This document shows, piece after piece, positions 54,080 to 61,894 of a DNA stretch of 64,000 nt. Position numbers and translations under genes: made by a program. Each line of letters starts with the position of its first letter. Positions within the stretch are counted from its first letter, which is position 1. The notes beneath the pieces are model-generated. The model was given only the letters and a program-made list of their open reading frames with translations, was not told the DNA's origin and did not search any database. This DNA is from an uncultured Clostridia bacterium (lineage in GTDB: Bacteria > Bacillota > Clostridia > Christensenellales > Borkfalkiaceae), in NCBI GenBank assembly GCA_944376295.1, contig CALWCE010000005.1:62001-126000 (forward strand). Reading direction: 5' to 3'.

Positions 54080-55054
54080 TCAATATTCCACGGCGGGGAT
54101 CTTCTCGATCATGCGGCGCACGAACAGGATGATGGGAACGCCGATGCAGGTAAAGATGAGCCCCGTGCAGGAGACGAGCCCGTAATTGCCCGTGCCTCCG
54201 TAGGCGCCTCCGCCGTACACCTGCTGATAGATCCAGAAGGAGAGCGTCATCGTGTTGAAGCCTCCGTCGGGATGGAAGAGCAGGATGGGACCGCTCGCAT
54301 TGAAGATGCCCGTGAGCAAGAAGATGACAAGCGTCGAAACGGACGACCAGATCATGGGAAGGATGAGAAAGATGAGTTCCTTAAAGGCAGAACATCCGTC
54401 AAGCCGCGCCGATTCCAGCACCTCGACGGGAACGCGGGACATGGCGCTGCTGATGATGATCATGTTGGTCGTAAAACCCGTCCACAGGCAGTAGACGAGG
54501 ATGGCGGGCGTTGCGGTATCGGGATTGAGAAGAAATCCCTCTTCCGGCATGTTCACCCCCATCTTTTTCAGAAGAGCGCCGATCGGACCGGTCGGCGAGA
54601 TCATGTTGGAATAGACGCTGACGAGCACGATGCCCGAAATGATGGCGGGCAGGAAGAAGATGATGCGGAATGCCCGATATCCTGCGATCCGCTTGTAAAT
54701 GAAGTAGCTGATGATCAGCATCAGCGGGAAGATGACGAGAAGGTTGAGCCCGAAATAGGCAAACGTGTTCAAGAGACCTGCGCCGATCGTCTCGCCGTAC
54801 GGGGAAGTCAGCTGATCCCAGAACAGCGTAAAGTTGATGAGGCTCCACTCCCCCGTGTTGGTCTGGAAAGCAAGCACGAACGAACTGATATTGACATAAA
54901 GCCAGAATACCAGCCAGTTGAGCGCCGGGATGAGAAGGATGCAGAACAAAAAGATGTTCTGATTCTTCTTCCAGCTCACCGAACTTTTTTTCTGCTTTTC
55001 AGGCGCTTTCCGCCTGCTCTCCCCGCAGGCAGCGCCGACTTGCTCTACTTGCAT
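54080..55054 (-). CDS. Carbohydrate ABC transporter permease, MalF type
   Basis: A 324-residue permease with six membrane helices. The EAA loop is VEVLESARLDGCSAFKELIFLILPMI (about 205-230). The ATG at 55054 (MQVEQVG) has AAGGAGG 7 nt upstream; a slightly longer frame to 55072 has none. First gene of the 21-kb glycan run and divergent from the AraC-type regulator. No strong sigma-A promoter is visible upstream, consistent with activation by the regulator. Confidence 0.92.
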   Translation of the reverse strand: MQVEQVGAACGESRRKAPEKQKKSSVSWKKNQNIFLFCILLIPALNWLVFWLYVNISSFVLAFQTNTGEWSLINFTLFWDQLTSPYGETIGAGLLNTFAYFGLNLLVIFPLMLIISYFIYKRIAGYRAFRIIFFLPAIISGIVLVSVYSNMISPTGPIGALLKKMGVNMPEEGFLLNPDTATPAILVYCLWTGFTTNMIIISSAMSRVPVEVLESARLDGCSAFKELIFLILPMIWSSVSTLVIFLLTGIFNASGPILLFHPDGGFNTMTLSFWIYQQVYGGGAYGGTGNYGLVSCTGLIFTCIGVPIILFVRRMIEKIPAVEY

Positions 55055-55174
55055 AATGTTCCTCCTTATCACAAAATTTCCCTTATTTTCATTTCTACTT
55101 TAACACGATTTCCGATGCGATGTTAGTCTTATATGAGCAGCTTTTTATAATATCTTACTGTATCCGCAAAACTA

Positions 55175-55203
55175 TTGACAAGATATTACAATTGTGTTAC
55201 AAT
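55175..55203 (+). promoter_or_regulatory. Promoter of the AraC-type regulator
   Basis: TTGACA (55175-55180), 17-bp spacer, TACAAT (55198-55203), 36 bp before the ATG. Confidence 0.8.
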
Positions 55204-55238
55204 ATGGAGACAAAGATCATACATCTTCGGAGAAGGCT

Positions 55239-56153
55239 ATGGAGAAAGGATACGTTGAACTTACCCCCACCGATCTGCCGCCGACGCTCTCGATCGATCA
55301 GCTTTACAGCATTTATTCTTACTACTATACGCCGCAGTTTTCCTTCCGCGGGGAATGCCACAAACCGTGGGAGATCGTCTATGTGCAGTCGGGCAGAGTC
55401 ATTGTATCGACGCCGGAGTATTCCTGTCCGCTCGAACAGGGCATGATGCTGCTGCATAAGCCGCTCGATTTTCACCGCATCCGCGCCGACAACATTTCCT
55501 GTTATGTGAACGTCATCAGCTTTACCGTCTTTGAATGCGAGACGCTCCTTCCCCTTGCCGACAAGCCCATCCTGCTCGACAAGACCGAGCAGGGATACCT
55601 TGTCAATATCATCAGCGACGGGACCTCCATCATTGCGGGGAAGAACCATGTTCCCGCGATGAAGAAGTGGGAGACCAAGAAGTTTGCTGCCCATCAGGTC
55701 GTCAAAAACCTCCTGGAACTGCTTCTTCTGCGTCTTCTGCGCAAGCAGTCGGACGAGGCGGTCTCCGAAGCGGGAACCGAGACGAGCAAGATGAACTCCG
55801 CAGTCCTTTCCGTCATCAATCTCCTGTCGGACAATCTCTGCGAAAAGCTCAGCCTGAAAAAGATCGCCCGGAAAGTGGGATACAGCGTCTCGCGCATCTC
55901 CGCCATCTTCAAAGAGGTGACGGGAGAGTCCATCATCAACTATTTTATCCGGATGCGCATCCAGAAGGCACAGGAACTCATCGTTTCCAACCGGATGACC
56001 TTTCGCGAGATCAGCGATTATCTCGGCTTTGATACCATCCAATACTTTTGTTCGCGGTTCAAAAAGACGACCGGGTTTACGCCGCTGCAATACAAGAAGC
56101 TGGTCGAAAACAGCAATACTTACTGCGATACCAACTTCAATAAGACCGACTGA
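55239..56153 (+). CDS. AraC family transcriptional regulator of the glycan locus
   Basis: A 304-residue regulator. The N-terminal cupin sensor domain (about 30-150: WEIVYVQSGRVIVSTPEY, EQGMMLLHKPLDFHRI) presumably binds a sugar. The C-terminal double helix-turn-helix (about 200-300) shows LSLKKIARKVGYSVSRISAIFKEVTGES and MTFREISDYLGFDTIQYFCSRFKKTTGFTPLQYKK. The ATG at 55239 follows GGAGAAGG. It is transcribed divergently from the permease gene and most likely activates the operon; it is convergent with the GH109-like gene. Confidence 0.93.
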   Translation: MEKGYVELTPTDLPPTLSIDQLYSIYSYYYTPQFSFRGECHKPWEIVYVQSGRVIVSTPEYSCPLEQGMMLLHKPLDFHRIRADNISCYVNVISFTVFECETLLPLADKPILLDKTEQGYLVNIISDGTSIIAGKNHVPAMKKWETKKFAAHQVVKNLLELLLLRLLRKQSDEAVSEAGTETSKMNSAVLSVINLLSDNLCEKLSLKKIARKVGYSVSRISAIFKEVTGESIINYFIRMRIQKAQELIVSNRMTFREISDYLGFDTIQYFCSRFKKTTGFTPLQYKKLVENSNTYCDTNFNKTD

Positions 56154-56168
56154 GCTAAAAACCCTGCT

Positions 56169-57392
56169 TTACAGTTCCACGATGTCCGTATTTTTCCGTG
56201 TTCTCCATGCGCCGTTCGTGAAGTCGGGGATCTCAACGGCGGCGCCCTGCCGCGCAATGGACTGTTCGGACAGCGGCGTGATGACCATCCAGGCAGCTGC
56301 ATCGTAGATATCGATGGGCATAGCTCTTTCTTCCTGCACGGCACGGAAAAATTCGCGCAGCATGAGGTAATCCATCCCTCCGTGACCGCAGCGCGTCCTT
56401 TCCTTGTCCATGTCCTTCCAGATCTCGGGGAGGTATTCCGAGAACTGCTCCGCATTGTTGAGATACTTTTCTACGGAGAGCTGCGGATCGAAGAACTCCT
56501 CCAGCCCTTCGTCGTCGAGCAGGACGGCATTGATATCCATGAGGCAGCAGCCTTTTGTCCCGCGGACGGTAAATTCCCGCGAGTAGAAGCGCGGCAGCGT
56601 CGTATCCAGTTTTAAGGAGATCGTTGAGCCGTCCTCACAGGTGATGAGCGTATTGATGATGTCGCCCTGGGCAAATTTCTGACCGATGAGCGTGGGATCG
56701 GGATTGCGGGGATCGTGGGAAAATTCCCGCAGCCCTGCCGCTTTGGAAGCAACGGAGACCAGGCTCACCATGCGGTTCCCGCGGTTGATCCCGAGCAACC
56801 GCGCAATGGGCCCAAGTTCGTGCGTCGGATAGTTTTCGCAGTTGCGCGAAATATAGTTGTTGAGGCGGTAATGGCGGTTGACCCTTCCGCCGAGGACTTC
56901 GCTCCTCAGGTCATGGCCGTAGGCGCCGTGACAGTGGACGACTTCGCCCATCATCCCCTTCCGCACAAGCGCGGTGGAGAGCAGCTCGAATTTTCCGTAG
57001 CAGCAATTTTCCAGGAACATGAAGGGCGTTCCGGTGCGTTCTTGCGCTTCGACGAGCGCATAGCAGTCCTCCACGGTATAGGCGCCGCCGACTTCGAGCG
57101 CCGTGACCTTTCCTGCCTGCATACAGTCGATCGCAACGGGAACGTGCGCCTCCCACGAAGCCGCGATGATGACGGCGTCGATCTTGTCATCTTTCAGCAG
57201 TTCGTGATAGTCTCCGCATGTCTTTGGTCGCTTTCCCGCTTTTTTTTCGATCGCCTCGGCGGCTTCCCTTTGCCGATCCTCGTAAAGATCGCAGACCGTG
57301 ACGATGTTCGCCTCCTCCATGTCTGCGACGATGGACGACAACAGCTTTCCGCGGCATCCCGTTCCGATAAATCCAACATTTATCTGTTTCAT
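56169..57392 (-). CDS. Gfo/Idh/MocA family protein, GH109-like
   Basis: A 407-residue NAD-dependent protein. The N-terminal Rossmann motif NVGFIGTGCRGKLL and strand IVTVCDLYEDR are followed by EVGGAYTVEDCYALVEA. The C-terminal sheet domain has NYPTHELGPIARLLGINRGNR and CGHGGMDYLML, both close to motifs of GH109 alpha-N-acetylgalactosaminidases, which cleave by a transient NAD redox mechanism. GH109-type action on terminal GalNAc would fit the GH36 and NahK-like genes, but a simple sugar dehydrogenase cannot be excluded. GGAGGT precedes the ATG. Own -10 TATAAT at 57423-57428 with a weak -35, so activation is likely. Confidence 0.82.
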   Translation of the reverse strand: MKQINVGFIGTGCRGKLLSSIVADMEEANIVTVCDLYEDRQREAAEAIEKKAGKRPKTCGDYHELLKDDKIDAVIIAASWEAHVPVAIDCMQAGKVTALEVGGAYTVEDCYALVEAQERTGTPFMFLENCCYGKFELLSTALVRKGMMGEVVHCHGAYGHDLRSEVLGGRVNRHYRLNNYISRNCENYPTHELGPIARLLGINRGNRMVSLVSVASKAAGLREFSHDPRNPDPTLIGQKFAQGDIINTLITCEDGSTISLKLDTTLPRFYSREFTVRGTKGCCLMDINAVLLDDEGLEEFFDPQLSVEKYLNNAEQFSEYLPEIWKDMDKERTRCGHGGMDYLMLREFFRAVQEERAMPIDIYDAAAWMVITPLSEQSIARQGAAVEIPDFTNGAWRTRKNTDIVEL

Positions 57393-57569
57393 CTCATTAC
57401 CTCCGGTTTTCCTGTTACCAAAATTATATCATCTTGTTTGGATGTGGGTTAGTTATATTTTCCTGCTATGTTATAAAATCTTCCTGTATTTTCTTTGGAT
57501 AAAACAAGATAGAATAAAAGATTAAAAAACAGCACTTGTTTTTACGAAAGAAATTTTCAAAATAAGAAA

Positions 57570-57600
57570 AACGGGCAGAGCGCATCATGCTCTGTCCGTT
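57570..57600 (-). terminator. Terminator of the DtxR-type gene
   Basis: A 12-bp stem with one G-T pair (AACGGGCAGAGC with GCTCTGTCCGTT) and a 7-nt loop, followed on the minus strand by TTTCTTATTTT, about 95 bp after the stop. The rest of 57393-57694 is AT-rich and holds no gene. Confidence 0.75.
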
Positions 57601-57694
57601 TGTTAAATACGCGCGTGTTCCCTTTCTGCAGGAATACCGCGTATGCGGCAGGTTTTATTTTCTCGATCTCATCCGTTCAGGGGAAGCGGCTTTT

Positions 57695-58069
57695 TCAGGA
57701 GGAGACAAACCGACGGAAGACATCCATCAGTTCGTTGGATACGACGTGTTCGATGCGGCAGGCGTTTTCTTCGGCGACGTGCTCCTCCGCGCCCAACTTG
57801 ATGAGCGCCTTCGTGAGCACGCGGTGGCGTTCGTAGACGCCCTCCGCCTTCTTTTTTCCCGCTTCCGTGAAGGTGATGTTCCCCGTTGCGGGGTCGATCT
57901 CGATATATCCCTTGTCTTTGAGCAGGTTGACCCCGCGCGAGACGCTGGATTTTGCATAGCCGAGCTCCTCCCCCACGTCGACGGCGCGCACGTTGGCGTG
58001 CTCCCGGTGCAAAAGCAGGATGGTCTCCAGATACATTTCTTCCGATTCTCTCGTCCGTTTGATCGCCAC
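57695..58069 (-). CDS. DtxR/MntR family metal-dependent repressor
   Basis: A 124-residue regulator. N-terminal winged helix (VRAVDVGEELGYAKSSVSRGVNLLKDKGYIEI, about 26-57), then the metal-binding dimerisation domain with HRVLTKALIKLGAEEHVAEENACRIEHVVS (about 81-110), which has the His/Glu ligand pattern of MntR/DtxR. It has no SH3-like domain, as in MntR. The start is GTG at 58069 with AAAGGAGG upstream. It probably senses Mn or Fe; its target is unknown, as no metal transporter is in the window. The neighbouring ECF locus is a candidate by proximity only. Confidence 0.92.
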   Translation of the reverse strand: MAIKRTRESEEMYLETILLLHREHANVRAVDVGEELGYAKSSVSRGVNLLKDKGYIEIDPATGNITFTEAGKKKAEGVYERHRVLTKALIKLGAEEHVAEENACRIEHVVSNELMDVFRRFVSS

Positions 58070-58089
58070 GGCGCACCTCCTTTTTGTCG

Positions 58090-58118
58090 ATTATACCCCA
58101 TTTTCTTTCAATTGTAAA
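58090..58118 (-). promoter_or_regulatory. Promoter of the DtxR-type gene
   Basis: Minus-strand TTTACA (58113-58118), 17-bp spacer, TATAAT (58090-58095), just before the ribosome site. Confidence 0.75.
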
Positions 58119-58140
58119 GAGGTAGAGGAAAAGTTGTCAA

Positions 58141-58169
58141 AAAAAGACGGCCTCTTGGGGCCGCCTTTT
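58141..58169 (-). terminator. Terminator of the acidic lipoprotein gene
   Basis: An 8-bp stem (AGGCGGCC with GGCCGTCT, one G-T) and a 6-nt loop followed on the minus strand by a seven-T run, directly after the stop. Confidence 0.78.
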
Positions 58170-58175
58170 GTGCCG

Positions 58176-59150
58176 TTATTTTCTTACTTCTTCATAAGTG
58201 TATCCGCCGTTGCCGTCCGAGACGACCAGATAGCTCTTCGTCTCTCTTCCGCTGCCGACGCGGAGGAAGATATACTCTCTTCCGCGGTAGCTCTCCTTTT
58301 CAAAGGAGAAGCTTTCGCGGCTGCCGTTCTTTTCGGTGATCATTTCAAGTTCGGTCTCCCCTCTCTCTTCCTCGAAGGAGAAGGAACTTCTTTCCACCAC
58401 GCGCCCGTTTTCGCGGATGAGATAGCTGTATTCGAGTTCGTGCTCGTCCTTTTCCGAGCTCTCGCTCTGCTCCACCCACACGGAGCGCCCGTCTTCGAGC
58501 GTCACACGGAACTGTGTCTCGCTCTCATATTCATTGTGCTCGCGTTCGATCTCGCGCACGCCTTGAACGGGGTATTCCATGCCGTCGATCACGAGAACGC
58601 CTTTGAGAGCGTATTCTTCTTCCTCTTCCTTCTCCCACCGATCGTCGTCATCGTCGAAGTCGGGGATGAGCATCTTATTGTAGTGCATCTCGTACTTGGT
58701 GCTGCCGTTGAGCCCGCTGTAAGAGATCTTCATCATCTCGTCGTATTCCGCGCGGTCGGAATCTGTGACCTCAACGGAATATCCGTTGCCGTTCAGGAAG
58801 CTGTCGACAAGCCCCATGTAGCCGTCGAGTTCGGGGAACGCAGAACCAGTTGTGTCGGGCGCTGCGGGCTCCGTGGGCTGAGGTTCGGGGGTTTCCTGAG
58901 GCGCTTCGGGGAGCGTCGTTTCGGGCGTCTGAGGCGTACTTTCGGGCGTCTGAGAGGGGTCGGGTGCTTCGGCTTTCATCGACTGAATGAGCATCCCCGC
59001 CGTCGCGGCGCTCACGCCGTAGACGGATTCGCTTGAAGCGGGGGTGTCGCCCGTGCCGCCGAGTGAGATGCCGCCCGTATTGCAGGCGGTCGCCCCGAGT
59101 GCAAGGGTGAGTGCAGAAGCTGCTAAAATGAGGGTGATCGTCTTTTTCAT
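58176..59150 (-). CDS. Acidic lipoprotein, paralogue of the ECF partner protein's outer domain
   Basis: A 324-residue lipoprotein of unknown function. Signal MKKTITLILAASALTLALG with lipobox ATAC (Cys23); a Pro/Thr/Glu-rich spacer (about 60-100); then a domain of about 220 residues rich in Asp and Glu. That domain aligns along its length with the extracellular part of the membrane protein at 59905-61092 (YEMHYNKML with YTLYYNKHI; YALKGVLVIDGMEYPVQG with YAIEGVLVAEGRTYPVSG; RENGRVVERSS with YENGKRVERTT). AAGGAG precedes the ATG. It shares an upstream element with the sigma gene. No known family recognised. Confidence 0.85.
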   Translation of the reverse strand: MKKTITLILAASALTLALGATACNTGGISLGGTGDTPASSESVYGVSAATAGMLIQSMKAEAPDPSQTPESTPQTPETTLPEAPQETPEPQPTEPAAPDTTGSAFPELDGYMGLVDSFLNGNGYSVEVTDSDRAEYDEMMKISYSGLNGSTKYEMHYNKMLIPDFDDDDDRWEKEEEEEYALKGVLVIDGMEYPVQGVREIEREHNEYESETQFRVTLEDGRSVWVEQSESSEKDEHELEYSYLIRENGRVVERSSFSFEEERGETELEMITEKNGSRESFSFEKESYRGREYIFLRVGSGRETKSYLVVSDGNGGYTYEEVRK

Positions 59151-59209
59151 TGAAGTGTTCTCCTTAAAAATGATTGGGGGTTTGTTCCGGAAGTTTTTTC
59201 CCTTTGCAC

Positions 59210-59242
59210 CTATATAACAAATCGCCCCGCCCCGTTTGTTGG
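59210..59242 (-). promoter_or_regulatory. Conserved upstream element, copy at the lipoprotein gene
   Basis: Read on the minus strand: CCAACAA (59242-59236), CGGG, then TTGTT (59220-59216) and ATATAGG. It matches the element at 59340-59371 in sequence and exact spacing. The AACAAA/TTTGTT arms form an inverted repeat. Either an ECF-type promoter (-35 CCAACAA, -10 TATAG) or an operator. Confidence 0.6.
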
Positions 59243-59279
59243 AAAAATAAGAAAAAAACCAAAAAAATTTTTTCCGCCC

Positions 59280-59308
59280 TTGACGAAGGGCAAAACTCTT
59301 GTTAAAAT
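59280..59308 (+). promoter_or_regulatory. Sigma-A-like promoter upstream of the ECF sigma gene
   Basis: TTGACG (59280-59285), 17-bp spacer, TAAAAT (59303-59308). It would give a leader of about 70 nt that includes the conserved element. Confidence 0.6.
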
Positions 59309-59339
59309 GGAGAAAGAAAAGATTTATTTTGCCGTTTCC

Positions 59340-59371
59340 CCAACAATCGGGAAGGCTATGATTGTTTATAG
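59340..59371 (+). promoter_or_regulatory. Conserved upstream element, copy at the ECF sigma gene
   Basis: CCAACAA (59340-59346), CGGG, then TTGTT (59362-59366) and TATAG. AACAATC (59342-59348) and GATTGTT (59360-59366) are perfect 7-bp inverted arms around 11 bp. It ends 12 bp before the sigma ATG, which is close for a promoter and leaves operator function open. Confidence 0.6.
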
Positions 59372-59383
59372 TATGGAAGAGAG

Positions 59384-59908
59384 ATGAAAGACGACCATTT
59401 AGAGAAAAACGTCGAGGCGCTCAGGCAGGGCAACACGCGGGCGTTCGACCTCATCTACGAGCGTACCAACCGCGCCGCGTATTTTACCATCCTGTATCTC
59501 GTGCACGACAAGATGCACGCCGAAGACATCTTGCAGGAGACCTACCTTCGCGCCATGCGTTCGCTTGCGCAGTACCGCGCGGGGACCAACTTCACGGCAT
59601 GGCTGTGTACGATCGCCCGCTCGCTCGCGCTCAACCACCTCAAAAGAGCCAAGCGCGAAGTTTCCACCGACTTTGAGGCGGACGCCTATAAATACGGCAC
59701 GCGCGAGGCGGAGATCCCCTATCTCTTCGATCTTGCCGCCCGCATCTTAACGCCCGAGGAGTACGAGATCGTCATGCTCTGTCAGGTGTCGGGTTATAAG
59801 CGGCGGGAAGTTTCCACGATGCTGGGCATCCCCATCGGAACGGTGACCTGGCGCAACAACGAAGCGCTCAGAAAGCTAAAAACACACTTAGAGGAGGACA
59901 ACGCATGA
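59384..59908 (+). CDS. ECF RNA polymerase sigma factor
   Basis: A 174-residue sigma-70 of group 4. Region 2 (about 15-80): RAFDLIYERTNRAAYFTILYLVHDKMHAEDILQETYLRAM and FTAWLCTIARSLALNHLKR. Region 4 (about 115-165): LTPEEYEIVMLCQVSGYKRREVSTMLGIPIGTVTWRNNEALRKLK. The ATG has GGAAGAGAG upstream. The stop overlaps the next gene as ATGA, the usual sign of a sigma/anti-sigma pair. Regulon unknown; the divergent lipoprotein gene is the first candidate because of the shared upstream element. Confidence 0.93.
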   Translation: MKDDHLEKNVEALRQGNTRAFDLIYERTNRAAYFTILYLVHDKMHAEDILQETYLRAMRSLAQYRAGTNFTAWLCTIARSLALNHLKRAKREVSTDFEADAYKYGTREAEIPYLFDLAARILTPEEYEIVMLCQVSGYKRREVSTMLGIPIGTVTWRNNEALRKLKTHLEEDNA

Positions 59909-61092
59909 AAGACATCAAAAAAATGCTCAAAGCGCAGGCAAAAGACGTCCTCCCGGACAAAAAGCTCAGAGAGAGCATCAAGCAAGAGCTCGGCTACCGA
60001 GCGGCGGAAGAGGCGCCCGTGCTCGCGCGCGCCGACGGCGGGAGCGAACAGACGAAGGAGAAGCGCAAGGTGATGATCCCGCTCGTCGCGATCGCCGTCA
60101 TCCTGCTCGTGCTTGCCATCGTGCTCCCTCTCGCCCTTCCGGGAAGTGCGCCTACGGTGCTTCCGGGCGGCAATAAGTTTGCAGATATCACGAACGCGGA
60201 GTCCTTTTATGCGTACGGCGCAGCTTCCGTGGGTTCCCTTCTCGCTTCCGAAAGCGATGCTTCCCCCGTCCGCGCGATGAAGGACGGGGCTGCGCGGGAA
60301 GAGAAGCATATCGAAACGGTCAACCGCTATATGGCGCTCGTCGAGGGGCTTCTGAGCGAAGACGCCATCGAGACGACCGCCGTCGAAGGCAATGAGGAGT
60401 ATCAATACGGCATGAAGATCGGCTATACCGACCTTTTGGGCAACGCCGCGCACTACACCCTCTACTACAACAAGCACATTTTGAATGCCGATCAGAAGGA
60501 GGAGGACGAAAAAGAGGAAGAGTATGCGATCGAAGGCGTGCTTGTTGCCGAAGGCAGGACTTATCCCGTCAGCGGCAATTACGAGACGGAGAGCGAAGAA
60601 GACGAAACGGAGGGCGAGCTCTTCTTCCGCGCCTATCTCGATGAGGCGAAAAGTGCGTATATCGAAGTGACGCAGGAGTACGAATCGGAAAACGAGGACG
60701 GCGAGCAGGAAGTTGAACGCGAATACGTCTATTCCCGCTATGAAAACGGGAAGCGCGTCGAGCGCACCACCGTCGAATATGAGTCGGAGGAGGGCGAGCT
60801 CGAACTCAAACTCACCATCGAGCAGGAAAACGTGCGCGACGAACTCGTCTTCGAGAGCGCGCGCCGCGATGGAGAGACGGTGCTTCTTGCCGAAGGGAAG
60901 CTCTCGGGCGAGGACGTCCGCTTTATCGTCTATATCCGCGAGGGCGGCTATCACTACGTCTTTGATGACGGCAGCTCTTCCGACCACGACCGCTACGACG
61001 ACGATCACGACGATGACGATCGGGACGACGATGACGATGATGACGATGATGACGACCGCCCGTGGCGCACCCGCGGCTCCGCTTCGGTGTGA
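59905..61092 (+). CDS. Single-pass membrane protein, candidate anti-sigma partner, with Asp-rich tail
   Basis: A 395-residue protein. A short cytosolic N-terminus (about 1-52, MKDIKKMLKAQAKDVLPDKK) precedes one membrane helix (about 55-76, MIPLVAIAVILLVLAIVLPLAL). Then comes an outer domain (about 95-350) homologous to the lipoprotein at 58176-59150. The end is a run of Asp with His and Arg (residues about 362-388). Translational coupling to the ECF sigma gene and topology suggest an anti-sigma factor, although the N-terminus does not show a recognisable zinc anti-sigma motif. The acidic outer domain and tail suggest cation or cationic-peptide sensing; that is inference. Confidence 0.85.
   Translation: MKDIKKMLKAQAKDVLPDKKLRESIKQELGYRAAEEAPVLARADGGSEQTKEKRKVMIPLVAIAVILLVLAIVLPLALPGSAPTVLPGGNKFADITNAESFYAYGAASVGSLLASESDASPVRAMKDGAAREEKHIETVNRYMALVEGLLSEDAIETTAVEGNEEYQYGMKIGYTDLLGNAAHYTLYYNKHILNADQKEEDEKEEEYAIEGVLVAEGRTYPVSGNYETESEEDETEGELFFRAYLDEAKSAYIEVTQEYESENEDGEQEVEREYVYSRYENGKRVERTTVEYESEEGELELKLTIEQENVRDELVFESARRDGETVLLAEGKLSGEDVRFIVYIREGGYHYVFDDGSSSDHDRYDDDHDDDDRDDDDDDDDDDDRPWRTRGSASV
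60997..61056 (+). repeat. GAY-codon simple repeat encoding poly-Asp
   Basis: About 60 bp of nearly uninterrupted GAC/GAT codons (with CAC and CGG interruptions) at the 3' end of the membrane protein gene. Such a tract can vary in length by slippage. Confidence 0.85.
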
Positions 61093-61161
61093 CCAGTTGA
61101 GATCCTTTGACAGGATGCTCCGCCATTGCTGAAAGAATTGATATGACAGAGATCAAGGAAA

Positions 61162-61190
61162 GGCCTCCCGTGCTTGCGCATCGGGAGGTC
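61162..61190. terminator. Bidirectional hairpin between convergent genes
   Basis: A 9-bp stem GGCCTCCCG/CGGGAGGTC (one G-T) with an 11-nt loop. The tails are T-rich but broken on both sides (TTCCTC plus strand, TTTCCTTG minus strand). It lies between the membrane protein gene and mgtC copy 2. Confidence 0.55.
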
Positions 61191-61217
61191 TTCCTCACAG
61201 ATAGGGGGACATCTGAT

Positions 61218-61868
61218 TTATCCTTCCTCACACCGTTCGATGGATTTTATAAACGGATTATTTTTCATGATCTCCTGAAGCTGCGCGGAAGAATATTCTT
61301 CATCCGTGTTCAGTGTGGCGTGATACAAAGTTTCACCGCCCTTCCGCTCGATGATCAATCGGTTAAATCGATCTGTCTGGAAAAGTTCTTTTACTTTTCC
61401 GCATTCCTCCCCTCCGTTGACAAAGCATATTTTTATTTGGAAATACTTCTTTGTACGGAATATGCGGCAGTTGAGATGGAACAGACACTGTACTGCAATA
61501 ATAATGATGGTCGCTCCCAAAGCGACTATATATAACCCGGCGCCTGCCGCCATTCCCACGCCGGAAGTCGCCCACACGCCTGCTGCAGTAGTCAGCCCGT
61601 GTATTTCATGTTTACGGTATATGATGATGCCCGCGCCGAGGAAACCGATGCCGGAAACGATCTGCGCCGCCACACGCGAAGCATCAGCCTCGATACTATC
61701 TCCGAAACCGTATTTTGATACCACCATGATCAACGCCGAACCGACACAGACGATCGTGTGCGTCCGTATGCCTGCTTCCTTGAATCTAAGTTTGCGCTCA
61801 TAACCTATGGCAAAACCCAGTATAACAGAAACAAGAATACTGATGAGATATTTCAATTCTTCAAGCAT
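61218..61868 (-). CDS. MgtC/SapB family membrane protein (copy 2)
   Basis: A 216-residue paralogue of the protein at 36894-37556, with most residues identical in the membrane part (IGYERKLRFKEAGIRTHTIVC, GFLGAGIIIYRKHEIHGLTTAAGVWAT) and a similar C-terminal domain (KELFQTDRFNRLIIERKGGETLYHATLN). The DNA is visibly less GC-rich than copy 1, so duplication within the present base composition is unlikely to be recent. It is the last gene of a run with SGNH and GH63-like genes. Confidence 0.9.
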   Translation of the reverse strand: MLEELKYLISILVSVILGFAIGYERKLRFKEAGIRTHTIVCVGSALIMVVSKYGFGDSIEADASRVAAQIVSGIGFLGAGIIIYRKHEIHGLTTAAGVWATSGVGMAAGAGLYIVALGATIIIIAVQCLFHLNCRIFRTKKYFQIKICFVNGGEECGKVKELFQTDRFNRLIIERKGGETLYHATLNTDEEYSSAQLQEIMKNNPFIKSIERCEEG

Positions 61869-61894
61869 TTCCTGGTCCCCTTTTATTTTTTCTA

